Origin: Actinomycetota bacterium
GTDB taxonomy: Bacteria > Actinomycetota > Actinomycetes > Nanopelagicales > Nanopelagicaceae
Direction of reading: 5' to 3'
Length of the DNA: 32,013 nt
Assembly: GCA_014377015.1 (NCBI GenBank)
Contig: JACMQL010000015.1
Location: forward strand, 1-32,013
The notes beneath the pieces were generated by a model that ran no database searches, was not told where the DNA came from, and worked only from the letters and a program-made list of their open reading frames with translations. Below, piece after piece: positions 13,945-23,139 of this stretch. A program made the translations under genes and the position numbers. How positions within the stretch are numbered: position 1 is the stretch's first letter; each line of letters begins with the position of its first letter.

Positions 13945-15183
13945 CTATTCACTTTCAGCTTTGGCAGGCATAACTCGCGCGGGAAGTTTCAAGCGCAGCG
14001 CCGCTACGACAACTAGGCATAATCCCAAAACTAAGAAGACAAGCCAAGGTACCCAAAGACCGGCACCAAGAAATGCCCCCGCGCTTGCCGGTCCCATAAT
14101 CATGCCAATCTGCCAGGCATTCGAAGTCGCCGAGTTGTATCTGCCTCGCAAATGATCTGGCGCAAGTTGATTTGCAATTGCCGGCATCACCGGCGACCAC
14201 ACCATTTCACCGAAGGCGAAGATAAGTTGACACAGAATTATGGCTGGCACCGCCAAACTTTGGGCCAAGCCTGCAACAGAGAGAAAAATCCAAGCAATCG
14301 CCCACAAAGTTGCCGCTATTGCGATACCTCTGGCGCGCGGCATCTTCTCCAACCGCTTAATCACCGCCAGTTGGAAAGCAGCGATCACCGCCGTATTAAC
14401 TGCGTAAGCCCAAGCTAATTTGGAAGGGTTGACTCCTCCGACTGTCGTCGCAAAGGAAGTAAATCCAACTTCCATCTGACTGTAACTAAGGAAAAGGGCA
14501 CACAGACATACCAGCCAGAACTTAACAAAGGTCTTATCGCGGAGTACGTCTGCCCAACTACCTTCTAATTTCGCATTGTGCTCTCTTTGAGCTTTCGAAC
14601 GCGTGCCCACCTTTCCAAGGCTAAGAACTACTCCCAGATAGATGAGGTAGGAAATTCCATCCCCTACGTACAACTTCTCAAATGTTGAAGGATCATCAAG
14701 TCGCACAATCAGCGACGAAAACATTCCTCCCAACCCAAGGCCAAGGTTTAGAAGTGCAAATTGAGCACCGTAAATTCGCTCGCGAAGATGATCTGGTGTC
14801 AACTCGGTACTAATCGCACTTTGACTTGGCCACATGCCCGACTGCCCTATCGAGCAGATCGTTATAACGAAGAATGCATGTGGCGCTGTCTTGATGAGGG
14901 ACAGAGAGGAATAACCGATCGAAGAAATTATCAAAGAGACAATCAATATAGGTCGTGGGCCCCACTTATCAATCAGGGAACCCGCCAGCGGAGCAACTAC
15001 TAGAGCTGTCAGCGCTCCATAACTAAATATCAAGCCAGCCATGGATGTGGATATATTCCGAATGGAATGCAAATAAACGAAAGCAAAGGGAAGGACTAAA
15101 CCATTACCCAGCGCGCTAAGGGTTAAGCCCAGCATCATTCTGCGAACGAGCGGAGGCAACTTTGTCGCAGATCCGTGAGGCAT
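13945..15183 (-). CDS. Major facilitator superfamily transporter
   Basis: This 412-residue protein has about twelve hydrophobic segments split by a central loop near residues 195-215 (LGKVGTRSKAQREHNAKLEG). The MFS motif after segment 2 appears as GSLIDKWGPRPILIVS at about 63-78. Further features are SIGQSGMWPSQSAISTELTPDHLRERIYG in the first half and the duplicate-like FAFGEMVWSPVMPAIANQLAPDHLRGRYN in the second, which places it near drug-efflux MFS proteins such as the MDR/YfmO types. Substrate is not predictable. It converges on the ABC-F gene with stops touching, so the two transcripts must share or lack a terminator. Confidence 0.9.
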   Translation of the reverse strand: MPHGSATKLPPLVRRMMLGLTLSALGNGLVLPFAFVYLHSIRNISTSMAGLIFSYGALTALVVAPLAGSLIDKWGPRPILIVSLIISSIGYSSLSLIKTAPHAFFVITICSIGQSGMWPSQSAISTELTPDHLRERIYGAQFALLNLGLGLGGMFSSLIVRLDDPSTFEKLYVGDGISYLIYLGVVLSLGKVGTRSKAQREHNAKLEGSWADVLRDKTFVKFWLVCLCALFLSYSQMEVGFTSFATTVGGVNPSKLAWAYAVNTAVIAAFQLAVIKRLEKMPRARGIAIAATLWAIAWIFLSVAGLAQSLAVPAIILCQLIFAFGEMVWSPVMPAIANQLAPDHLRGRYNSATSNAWQIGMIMGPASAGAFLGAGLWVPWLVFLVLGLCLVVVAALRLKLPARVMPAKAESE

Positions 15184-15226
15184 TTAGCAATCCTAGGCAC
15201 TACCAGCCATTACGGGAGGGAATAAT

Positions 15227-16924
15227 TCAATTGACCCAAATGATTTTCATTTCTTCCGCGACTTTCCCGTTGATGACCCACCGATAATGAATAATGCCAG
15301 GCGAATCGACGGAGAGTTGGATAGACGGTGCGAAAAATCCGGTGCCTTTACATTTCCAATCAACGCGCTCGCCCCAAGGTTGGATCAATGGTCTACCGAT
15401 GCCAACGGAAATCCAAGCGCCATTTACCAATTGCTCTAACGAAACAGATTCCACATTCGTCCAGCAGTAAGAAGCTGGACCTATCATCTGGACACCAGTC
15501 GGGCAATACGAAAATTTGAAACCATCAGCGTTCACGCTATTGGTCGGAGTCACGTAGCAATCCGCGATCAGTTCCTTGTTGCCTGTAAAACCTTTCCAGA
15601 TTCTAAGTTTTGAAACATCCACCCCAGAGACTGAGGCGCCTATATACATACTTCGATTCGCGTCAATCGTGTGCAATTGTTCGGGCCGACAAGTTGACCC
15701 ATCCGTTTCTTGTCCACTTGTCATAAGGTCGCATGCATCTGCGACATGACCTACACCGAAGTTATGAAAAATTTCATGGATCCAGGTCTGACTTGCATGA
15801 TTGCTGAAAAAATTAGTTTGCTTTCCGCACTGCGACATTCCAATTGCGACAACCGCAACCATTCCAGGTCGGGGAGCCTCTCCGCAATAACTAGAACCTG
15901 TAACCGTGTCGGTATCGACGAAAAATACGTAATTCTTTCTATTCGTTCCTGGAGTCTCCAGAACCTTGGACTCACGTAACAGGTCTGCATAGGAACCAGG
16001 CGTGTTGAGAAAATACGAACTAGGTTTGCCTGACCGCAGGAATCCGATGTCATACCCGGTGGATGTTGAATCAATCTGAACCTCTTGCCCCAACTGATCT
16101 CGCAGATATGCCAGGCCATCATCAAGGACCTTAGTGATTTCGCCATTGATGTCGTAACGATGATCGGTTCCATCGGCAGGTACGACATAAATCGCTTTGA
16201 CTTGAAAGCCTATAAGCGTGTCAGGCAAATCAGCTCTCACTCGATCCGTTGAAATCTCAACGGATTTCTTCTTCTCTGCAGCAGGGAAGAATTCATCCGC
16301 TGCTTGAGTTGCCGAGACCGTGCAATCACCTATCGAGATAAGACGCAAAGTTCTCCCTGTGACGGTACAAATTTTCGGAGATTCTGACGTGAAAGTAATC
16401 AGAGCACTCGCAGCCCCAGACGCAACAAGTTCGTAAAAGTTCTGATTCAGGAGCAAGGCTCCTGGAAGTTGAAAATCTAAATTGTTAATACCTAAAATCC
16501 TGATCTTAAAAGTAACAGAGGTGGCGGCAAGATAGACGGCGTTCCCCGCTTGAGTGAGACGGACTATGCACTTACCGGGCAATCCGATCAAATTCAAGAC
16601 TTGGATCTTCACCTTGCAGATTTCAGGTGTCAAACTTTTTGCAGATACGAATAATTTGGAACTAGATTGCGAGTTGAAAGAGAGGGACTTTGCCTCAATG
16701 CTTGCCTGGGTTGGTACCGAATAGGTGATCCGTTGGACTTGTTTTTTGAATTTCCATATCAACTTTCCATTTATTTGAGCGCACCCAACGGTTTGGTACT
16801 TCATTCCGATCTTCGTGCACGCAACCCCAACTTTTGGAGAATCGGCATACGCAGGAAAGGCAACTACCATTAATGCGACCGTCGCAATAAGAGCTAGACG
16901 AATGAAGAATCGATGCCTTCGCAT
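15227..16924 (-). CDS. Secreted metzincin-like zinc protease with immunoglobulin-like modules
   Basis: This 565-residue protein has a Sec signal peptide (residues 1-27, ending at PAYA). Two related modules follow, at about 65-140 and 148-222, each with a paired-Cys pattern: PEICKVKIQVLNLIGLPGKCIVRLTQAG and PKICTVTGRTLRLISIGDCTVSATQAA. They resemble Ig-like repeats frequent in actinobacterial surface proteins. The protease domain has HEIFHNFGVGH at 383-393, an exact HExxHxxGxxH zinc motif (His383, Glu384, His387, His393), and a nearby CDLM at 398-401 that may be the Met-turn. A Cys-rich C-terminal domain of about 140 residues ends the protein. It is probably exported and free or surface-bound; no sorting signal is present. 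The substrate is unknown. Confidence 0.85.
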   Translation of the reverse strand: MRRHRFFIRLALIATVALMVVAFPAYADSPKVGVACTKIGMKYQTVGCAQINGKLIWKFKKQVQRITYSVPTQASIEAKSLSFNSQSSSKLFVSAKSLTPEICKVKIQVLNLIGLPGKCIVRLTQAGNAVYLAATSVTFKIRILGINNLDFQLPGALLLNQNFYELVASGAASALITFTSESPKICTVTGRTLRLISIGDCTVSATQAADEFFPAAEKKKSVEISTDRVRADLPDTLIGFQVKAIYVVPADGTDHRYDINGEITKVLDDGLAYLRDQLGQEVQIDSTSTGYDIGFLRSGKPSSYFLNTPGSYADLLRESKVLETPGTNRKNYVFFVDTDTVTGSSYCGEAPRPGMVAVVAIGMSQCGKQTNFFSNHASQTWIHEIFHNFGVGHVADACDLMTSGQETDGSTCRPEQLHTIDANRSMYIGASVSGVDVSKLRIWKGFTGNKELIADCYVTPTNSVNADGFKFSYCPTGVQMIGPASYCWTNVESVSLEQLVNGAWISVGIGRPLIQPWGERVDWKCKGTGFFAPSIQLSVDSPGIIHYRWVINGKVAEEMKIIWVN

Positions 16925-17004
16925 GCCAACATTCTAAACCGAGACCGTAAAGTCAAAAAAGTCGAAATATTTGCAATGGGACCCACTTAGGCAAAGATAG
17001 AGAC

Positions 17005-18444
17005 ATGACCGACGACGGAATTCGATCACACGCACCTCTGCTGGACTCCTACCTGACATACCTCGAATCTGCCCGTCATCCGTTCACAATTCCTGGTCAT
17101 AAGCAGCGCGCGACCCATCTCGATCCAGATCTTGGGCGCGTGGTAGATGTCGATGTCCCTTTGTTCGGTGGACTTGACGAAATCAAACTCACCCACGGAA
17201 CTCTCCTCAAAGCTGAGAATCTGGCTGCACAATGCTGGGGCGGCGAGTGGGCGCGTTTCTCGACGGGGGGCTCCACGCACGCGAATCAGGCGGTGATCTT
17301 CGCTCTCGGAAAACCCGGGGACAAAGTCGCGATAAGTCGCACTGCGCACCGCTCGGTGTTAACGGCCCTTGTTTTGGCCGGGCTCGAACCGCTCTGGCTC
17401 TCTCCAGAGATAGATTCAAAAACCGGAGTTCCCATGGGGATTCCGATTCATGAATTTGAAAGGGTGGTGGGCCAACATCCGATTGCGTTGCTACTTACAG
17501 AACCAGGTTATCTCGGAACCGTCTCGGATTTACCTCCATTAATCGCATTGGCACATGCGCACAGGCTCCCTGTCGTTGTCGACGCCGCTTGGGGTGGGCA
17601 CTTTGGTTTCCATCCTGCATTCCCCCAGCACCCATTGCAAGCCGGCGCGGATGTTTTTATTACAAGTATCCACAAGGCGCTACCTGGTTACACCGCTTCT
17701 GCACTCGTGGTTGCACGACTAGAACTTCTAAATCGGGCTCGCCTCGAGCAAGGCTTTGAATCAACTCACACAACATCTCCTGCAGGTGCGCCGCTTGCAT
17801 CAATTGACGGTGTAAGAGCTCTGCTCGAATTGAGGGGATTGGAATTACTCGATCAACTTCTGGTGAGCGTAATCCAATTCCGAAGGAAACTTACCGATGA
17901 ATTTGGGACGTCCATATTTCTCTCCACGGCGGATTTTCCACCTCATCGATTCGATCCGACCAAGTTAGTCTTGCGCACCAATGTTTTCGGCGGCGATGGA
18001 GTGCGCATTGAAAAGCAACTAATTGACCAAGGAGTTCGCGTTGAAATGGCCGATCGCGATACCGTCGTATTTTTGGTAACGATCTCTGACGACGCGCAAA
18101 CCTTAGAAAGTCTCTTTGAAATCCTCGCTCCTATTCTTCGAGAAAACATCGGCGCGCCGAGAAAGAGTGGGACGGCGCTCAGTTGGTCCGTCAAGCCACT
18201 CGTCGGAATTTCTCTTCGTGAAGCCTATTTTGCTGACAGCGAAATGGTGAGCGCGGAATCTGCGGTCGGACGCTTGAGCGCCGACCTCGTCGCGCCGTAT
18301 CCGCCCGGAGTAGCGGTCTTAGCACCTGGTGAAGTCATCACTTCTGAAATTGTAAATGGCTTGCGAGATACGAAAGCGAATGGAGTGCGCATCGCCTATG
18401 CGAGTGACCCCACCCTTGCTACTTATCGCGTTTGCAAAATCTGA
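17005..18444 (+). CDS. PLP-dependent Orn/Lys/Arg decarboxylase-family protein
   Basis: This 479-residue protein has fold-type I PLP enzyme features: FTIPGHKQ near residue 27, TGGSTHANQA at 87-96, the PLP-phosphate region, VVVDAAWGGHFGFHP at about 190-204, and SIHKALPGYT with PLP-binding Lys224. This is the Orn/Lys/Arg decarboxylase group (SpeA/YaaO-like), which makes agmatine, cadaverine or putrescine by decarboxylating basic amino acids. The C-terminal part (PYPPGVAVLAPGEVIT) matches the family's closing domain. It lacks the N-terminal wing domain of the inducible enterobacterial enzymes and is closer to the short biosynthetic type. Substrate cannot be fixed from sequence. It is divergent from the protease gene across an 80-base gap. 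Confidence 0.88.
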   Translation: MTDDGIRSHAPLLDSYLTYLESARHPFTIPGHKQRATHLDPDLGRVVDVDVPLFGGLDEIKLTHGTLLKAENLAAQCWGGEWARFSTGGSTHANQAVIFALGKPGDKVAISRTAHRSVLTALVLAGLEPLWLSPEIDSKTGVPMGIPIHEFERVVGQHPIALLLTEPGYLGTVSDLPPLIALAHAHRLPVVVDAAWGGHFGFHPAFPQHPLQAGADVFITSIHKALPGYTASALVVARLELLNRARLEQGFESTHTTSPAGAPLASIDGVRALLELRGLELLDQLLVSVIQFRRKLTDEFGTSIFLSTADFPPHRFDPTKLVLRTNVFGGDGVRIEKQLIDQGVRVEMADRDTVVFLVTISDDAQTLESLFEILAPILRENIGAPRKSGTALSWSVKPLVGISLREAYFADSEMVSAESAVGRLSADLVAPYPPGVAVLAPGEVITSEIVNGLRDTKANGVRIAYASDPTLATYRVCKI

Positions 18445-18451
18445 ACGATAG

Positions 18452-20914
18452 TTACTTGGCGATCGCGATCCAATCAAGATTTCGCTTGCACAAGGTAGAT
18501 GATCTAGTGGGGTTGATTTGTTCAATTTTGGTATCAGCTGCGCTCTGAAGTGAGACATAAATTGGACCCATCTGGTAATTAACGGCACTACCAGGCATGT
18601 ACCAGGGAGTGTCATAAATTAACGTCAAGATATGTCGCCCCGATGAAAGTCGCATTTTGGTCAAAGGGTTTGTTAACGACGGATTACCTTCGAAGATAGA
18701 GTTTCCTTTGAAAACGTCTACGCCATCAATTTGAATTCTTATCCGACCGGGGTAAGCACCAGCCATCCAGAAGTTGTAATCACCCGCGCCGTCCACGGAA
18801 AACTCACGCGAAAATGCACCTGGGCCTGTGCGCTGCACTCCGCCATTCGGCGCCGTGATCGGAAGCCACTTGGGAGGTAGATCCCCTACAGAAAAATCAA
18901 TCATCAGATTCGGCGCACGCTCCACGGTGAAGATTTTTTCGCCGGGCTTTCTGGTACTCAAATACTTGGCGACCAGGTCGCAACTTGGTGTAACGCCAGC
19001 GGTGAAATTATTGCCAAGCGGGAAAGTCGAAATAATCGCTAACTTGGTGTCATTCTTTTTCCATACTTCATAAGTCTTGCCAGTCCACGCTAATGAGTAA
19101 TTTAACGGTGGGCGACTCGCATTGCCCGACTTCCTAAGCACAAGAAGATTGAAGTAATCCACAGAATTACTTGGGAAAAGATCGATATCGGCCGCAGCGC
19201 CTTTCGGGAGTTGAGCTCCGTCCCGCATTTCGATGGTGTGAACTCGAACTTCGCTAGCGCCTTCTGTTTGCAAATCTCGCAAAAAGTACCTCGCGCCGTA
19301 GGGCGAGTACTCCGTCATAAGCGTTGGACCTTGACCAGCGAATTTCTTGCCGATTTCCTCTAACTCCCTTATTTGTGGGTAAGGAGATAGCCACGTGTTG
19401 CGATAAATCATCGAATCAGAAAGGAGGACTCCAAAGATGACCACTACCGCTAGAGATGAGTACACCAATGGAATTCTTTGCAGCCCTTGCATCTCGCTGC
19501 GGCGACGATAGGCACGATTCCACAATTCGTATGCCCCAATAGAAGCGGTCAGTAGGAATATCGGCGACGCAACAGCAAGCGCTTTGCCTGTTAGCCACAC
19601 CCCCGCCCATATATTGGAATAGATCACGACGGCACCGCACGAAAAGAAAAGTGAGGGGATCGCCCACTGCCTGCGTCGAATGGAGGAGTAGAGCCCAAAG
19701 AGAGCAAATGCCATAGAAATGAAAATCGCAGCATATGTAAGCGGGAGTACGCTTGGGATCAGGCGAAAATCTTTGGCCGGCCATATTCCCCACGCTTGCA
19801 AAAGGTTGAGTGGGCCGTAGAGATTTCCGTTGTCGCGAATTTCAGGTACCAACAATTTCTCAAGAGAATTGCCAGTTCGCAGATATAAGGCAATTCCTGC
19901 CACAACAACTACACCAGAGGCGATCAGATACTTAAACCATCGGCGATTAATTGCCCAAACTTTCAACAATATTGCTACGACAATAATCGGACCAATCAGG
20001 CCCACACTCGCTTTGCCTCCGATGTAGACAAATCCCAGAACTGCGATGGCTGAATATATGTACAGGTCTTTTCGTGAACCCGGATCTATGGCACGAATTA
20101 AAGTTAACGCGAGAAGGGCGAGGGGAACCAAGATGACAATTTCTTTGATTCCGCCCCACATAACGTAGGAATACATAAGAGATGCCATGACTGAGAATGA
20201 TGAAATGCCTACCAGAAAATAATTGTTGCTTACTCGATTGCGCAAAATAACTACAAAGAGTCCCGCCGCCATAGCGGCGCAAAGCGAGAGTAAGGGCTGA
20301 AATAGCCATGCCACATTAATCCCAGATATCTTGGACATCACGCCCAACGGGACATAAGCACCTAGCGGATAACTGTACAAACCATTTTCGACACCGCCGT
20401 AGTTAAAGCCATTTCCGCTCATGTAAATCTCTATAACCCGATCGTAAGTCGTCAGAATTGGGCTAGGAACATTGTGCCCTACGTTCACCAATCGATCGGC
20501 AATTGCATACCAAGAAGAGTTATCATCGAGTTGCACCCAACCGCCCCAACCAGGTTTGCCATAGGCAACAACAGGAAGACTGAAAGCCACATAAGTGATG
20601 AGTCCGGCAATACCCGCCTGACGATCTAGTTTGATAAGAGGACGGCGAGTTAGTGCAGTGAGGATCAACGAGCCAATACCGAGTAATCCAACTACCCAAG
20701 GAGCGAAATGGGCTGACGAATCACTGCCCGCCATGACGCTTCCGATAATGACAATCATCAAGAAACCGGCCGAGACCAGAACGGCAGAATTCATAAGCCT
20801 TTGCGTGATAAGGGAAATGGAGAGTCCGAGTCCGTAACAAATCAATATAAACGCCAGCGGGGCGACGAGCCAGATAAGCAACATTTCAACCATAACGGCT
20901 AAAGGATAATTCAT
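18452..20914 (-). CDS. Large polytopic membrane protein, GT-C glycosyltransferase-like
   Basis: This protein of about 820 residues has a hydrophobic N-terminal half with roughly a dozen membrane segments (to about residue 510), then a soluble C-terminal region of about 310 residues. A conserved-looking first extracytoplasmic loop contains QLDDNSSWYAIADRLVNVGH; acidic residues there are typical of lipid-sugar-dependent GT-C glycosyltransferases and DUF6541-like actinobacterial proteins. The C-terminus has a beta-rich stretch (GAGDYNFWMAGAYPGRIRIQ, then LSSGRHILTLIYDTPWYMPG), like a carbohydrate-binding or jelly-roll module. It probably modifies envelope polysaccharide or glycoprotein. The frame also allows a TTG at 20935, only 17 bases from the divergent gene, and an ATG at 20893; none has a strong ribosome site. 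Confidence 0.7.
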   Translation of the reverse strand: MNYPLAVMVEMLLIWLVAPLAFILICYGLGLSISLITQRLMNSAVLVSAGFLMIVIIGSVMAGSDSSAHFAPWVVGLLGIGSLILTALTRRPLIKLDRQAGIAGLITYVAFSLPVVAYGKPGWGGWVQLDDNSSWYAIADRLVNVGHNVPSPILTTYDRVIEIYMSGNGFNYGGVENGLYSYPLGAYVPLGVMSKISGINVAWLFQPLLSLCAAMAAGLFVVILRNRVSNNYFLVGISSFSVMASLMYSYVMWGGIKEIVILVPLALLALTLIRAIDPGSRKDLYIYSAIAVLGFVYIGGKASVGLIGPIIVVAILLKVWAINRRWFKYLIASGVVVVAGIALYLRTGNSLEKLLVPEIRDNGNLYGPLNLLQAWGIWPAKDFRLIPSVLPLTYAAIFISMAFALFGLYSSIRRRQWAIPSLFFSCGAVVIYSNIWAGVWLTGKALAVASPIFLLTASIGAYELWNRAYRRRSEMQGLQRIPLVYSSLAVVVIFGVLLSDSMIYRNTWLSPYPQIRELEEIGKKFAGQGPTLMTEYSPYGARYFLRDLQTEGASEVRVHTIEMRDGAQLPKGAAADIDLFPSNSVDYFNLLVLRKSGNASRPPLNYSLAWTGKTYEVWKKNDTKLAIISTFPLGNNFTAGVTPSCDLVAKYLSTRKPGEKIFTVERAPNLMIDFSVGDLPPKWLPITAPNGGVQRTGPGAFSREFSVDGAGDYNFWMAGAYPGRIRIQIDGVDVFKGNSIFEGNPSLTNPLTKMRLSSGRHILTLIYDTPWYMPGSAVNYQMGPIYVSLQSAADTKIEQINPTRSSTLCKRNLDWIAIAK

Positions 20915-20952
20915 GAATGGGTAATTCTCGGCCAAAAGGGTAAGTTAGCGTT

Positions 20953-21924
20953 ATGAAATTTAGAAACCTCGGTCGCTCTGGACTATCGGTAAGTCGAATC
21001 TGCCTCGGAACTATGAACTTCGGGCCGGAAACGAATGAAGCCACTTCTCATTTGATCATGGACTCGGCTCTCGAAAAGGAGATCAATTTTTTCGATACTG
21101 CCAATAGGTATGGCGGGATCGGGCATTGGGGCCGCACCGAAGAGATCGTTGGTCGCTGGTTTGCAAAAGGAGGTGGACGTCGCGAAAAGGTGGTGCTAGC
21201 CACCAAACTCTACGGTGAGACCGACACGTGGGCGAACAACCGCGGCGTCTCCGCTCTGAATATCCGACGTGCCTGTGATGCGAGTCTGAAGCGCCTCCAA
21301 ACTGATTACATAGATCTTTACCAAATGCACCATATAGACCGAGGGACTCCATGGGAAGAAATTTGGCAGGCCATGGAAGTGCTTGTTGCGCAAGGAAAAA
21401 TCCTTTACGTCGGAAGTAGTAACTTTGGTGGCTGGCACTTGGCGCAGGCGCAGGCAGTTGCTGCAACACGTAATTTCACCGGACTTATTTCAGAACAATC
21501 AATCTACAACTTAGTTGTTCGAGACATTGAGCGTGAAGTCATCCCGGCCGCCGAAAACTATGGCATTGGAATATTGCCCTGGTCCCCGCTCAACGGCGGT
21601 CTTCTTGGTGGCGTCTTGAAAAAGGAGCGCGATGGAAAGCGTCGACTTGAAGGTCGAGCCAAGGATGGCCTCGACGCAGTGCGGCCACAAGTTGAGGCTT
21701 ATGAGAATTACTGCGAAGAGATTGGACAAGAACCGGGCGAGGTCGCACTCGCATGGCTGCTCGCCCAGCCTGCAGTGACTGCGCCAATCGTTGGCCCTCG
21801 CACGCAAGATCAATTAGATTCGGCGCTACGTGCCGTGGAAATAACACTTACTGACGAAAATCTCGCCCGGCTCGATGACATTTTCCCCGGTTATAAGACG
21901 TCACCTGAGGATTACGCCTGGTAG
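20953..21924 (+). CDS. Aldo/keto reductase
   Basis: This 323-residue NADPH-dependent oxidoreductase has the complete catalytic tetrad: Asp48 (FFDTANRYG), Tyr53, Lys85 (VLATKLYG) and His126 (QMHHIDRG). The N-terminus MKFRNLGRSGLSVSRICLGTMNFG and the cofactor region (APIVGPRTQDQLDSAL at about 274-289) place it with the AKR12/YghZ-like group that acts on small aldehydes or sugars. The physiological substrate is unknown. It is divergent from the GT-C-like gene and followed by a 63-base gap without a convincing terminator. Confidence 0.93.
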   Translation: MKFRNLGRSGLSVSRICLGTMNFGPETNEATSHLIMDSALEKEINFFDTANRYGGIGHWGRTEEIVGRWFAKGGGRREKVVLATKLYGETDTWANNRGVSALNIRRACDASLKRLQTDYIDLYQMHHIDRGTPWEEIWQAMEVLVAQGKILYVGSSNFGGWHLAQAQAVAATRNFTGLISEQSIYNLVVRDIEREVIPAAENYGIGILPWSPLNGGLLGGVLKKERDGKRRLEGRAKDGLDAVRPQVEAYENYCEEIGQEPGEVALAWLLAQPAVTAPIVGPRTQDQLDSALRAVEITLTDENLARLDDIFPGYKTSPEDYAW

Positions 21925-21987
21925 TTGATGACGCATAACTTCTAGGTTTGGCGCGTCCGGAATGGCTATGCGGCAATTGCAAAAAAA

Positions 21988-22470
21988 TTAATCTGATTCT
22001 GCCAAGGTCTTAAGTCTTACTAAGGTCTTAGCCGCTGCAATTTGTACCCACGGATAAGCCTTCCGCAATTTTAGCCAGGTTTGGGAAATTGAGGTCGTTC
22101 CATCAAAGGTTTCAGTTACTTCTGTCTGGCTAGGCGATAGCGGTTTGAGTTCATAACGCCAACGCCAACGTCCAAGATGACGCCATGCGATAAGTCTATT
22201 TTCTTCAAACTCCATCACTGTGTTTGTCACATGGTAATTAATGCCGAGGCGCATTTTCATGCCAAATTTGGATCCCAATGCGAGACGATCTGGACCGCTA
22301 ATAGTCCCTTGTATCGTCTTCGTTCCATCAATTTCGCCGTGTCGTTTTGGATCGGCAAGAATAGAAAAAATTTTCTCAGCAGGTGCGTTAATAACTATTC
22401 GAGCGCTTTTGATTTTGGAGTTGCCAGTGTCAAAAATTTCAGCGCGAAAGCTCGCGGATTTGTCATTCAT
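21988..22470 (-). CDS. SRPBCC-superfamily (polyketide cyclase/START-like) protein
   Basis: The 160-residue protein has the helix-grip signature: IKSARIVINAPAEKIFSILADPKRHGEIDGTKTIQG at about 18-54, then FGMKMRLGINYHVTNTVMEFEENRLIAWRHLG and a TEVTETFDGT strand. SRPBCC proteins form a deep hydrophobic pocket for lipids or small molecules, and actinobacteria have many of unknown role. It lies in tandem with the acetyltransferase gene at 22501, 30 bases away. The start is an ATG at 22468-22470. Confidence 0.85.
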   Translation of the reverse strand: MNDKSASFRAEIFDTGNSKIKSARIVINAPAEKIFSILADPKRHGEIDGTKTIQGTISGPDRLALGSKFGMKMRLGINYHVTNTVMEFEENRLIAWRHLGRWRWRYELKPLSPSQTEVTETFDGTTSISQTWLKLRKAYPWVQIAAAKTLVRLKTLAESD

Positions 22471-22500
22471 GAGTACAACTGTAGTGACGAAAATGAGAAA

Positions 22501-23061
22501 TTACGCAGTCTCCAACAAAATCCGATACCTGAAAGCCTGGCCACCCCCTGACAAAACTGGCTTTGTGAATTCCTCAACTAGGCTCCCGCCATTTCGAAGA
22601 ATCACTTTTTGGGATGTCAAGTTCTCAACATCAGCCACAACTTCCACAAAATCCATGCCTAAGTCCCGTGCCGATGGCAATAGAAGTGCGAGCGCCGTAC
22701 TTGCGTAACCTCTCTGGCGTTTCCAAGGAAAGACCGCGTAACTAATATGGCCCAAACAGTAAGGCGGCAAATCCGTAGTTCCAGGCAACCAACGCAATTG
22801 TGTTGAGCCGCAAACGTCGCCGTCCCACATCCAGCGGGTGATGGACGGAAGGCGCGGAATAATTGAGCCATTGGGCAATTCGATCGGCGGGCGCTTGGCT
22901 TCTAAATCATCCATCGATGCCAGAAAAGATGCGGAATCTTGGGCAATCTCGGCCAGTTCTCGTTCGTACATTTTGAAGAACGGATCGTCTTTAGTTGAGA
23001 TTCGCTGGAGGGCGGATAGATAACTCGCAAGGTGTTGCGCCGTCGGTCGAACCAAGTCCAT
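22501..23061 (-). CDS. GNAT-family N-acetyltransferase
   Basis: The chosen form has 186 residues. The acetyl-CoA site is seen in the middle (HISYAVFPWKRQRGYASTALALLLPSAR), where RQRGYA is the GNAT motif-A loop, followed by the motif-B region VVADVENLTSQKVILRNGG and the terminal FRYRILL. This fits the RimJ/YjaB-like group with an extra N-terminal helical part (DLVRPTAQHLASYLSAL). The reading frame extends 30 codons further upstream, but that part would overlap the divergent trhO start, so the ATG at 23059-23061 is preferred. Acceptor unknown. Confidence 0.85.
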   Translation of the reverse strand: MDLVRPTAQHLASYLSALQRISTKDDPFFKMYERELAEIAQDSASFLASMDDLEAKRPPIELPNGSIIPRLPSITRWMWDGDVCGSTQLRWLPGTTDLPPYCLGHISYAVFPWKRQRGYASTALALLLPSARDLGMDFVEVVADVENLTSQKVILRNGGSLVEEFTKPVLSGGGQAFRYRILLETA

Positions 23062-23139
23062 ACCTGCATCGAAGCACAAATATCGTTGCGCAAGAAGCCT
23101 GATTCGCGGTAATTTCCAACGGTTCGTTAGAATCTCCGC

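Noticed and set aside
16925-17004. Promoter for the secreted protease gene (TTGACT and TAGAAT boxes)
   Set aside because: The boxes are only 14 bases apart on the minus strand, too short for a normal promoter.
21925-21987. Possible terminator after the aldo/keto reductase
   Set aside because: The GCAATTGC palindrome is followed by an A run rather than a T run on the plus strand, and the broader stem is weak.
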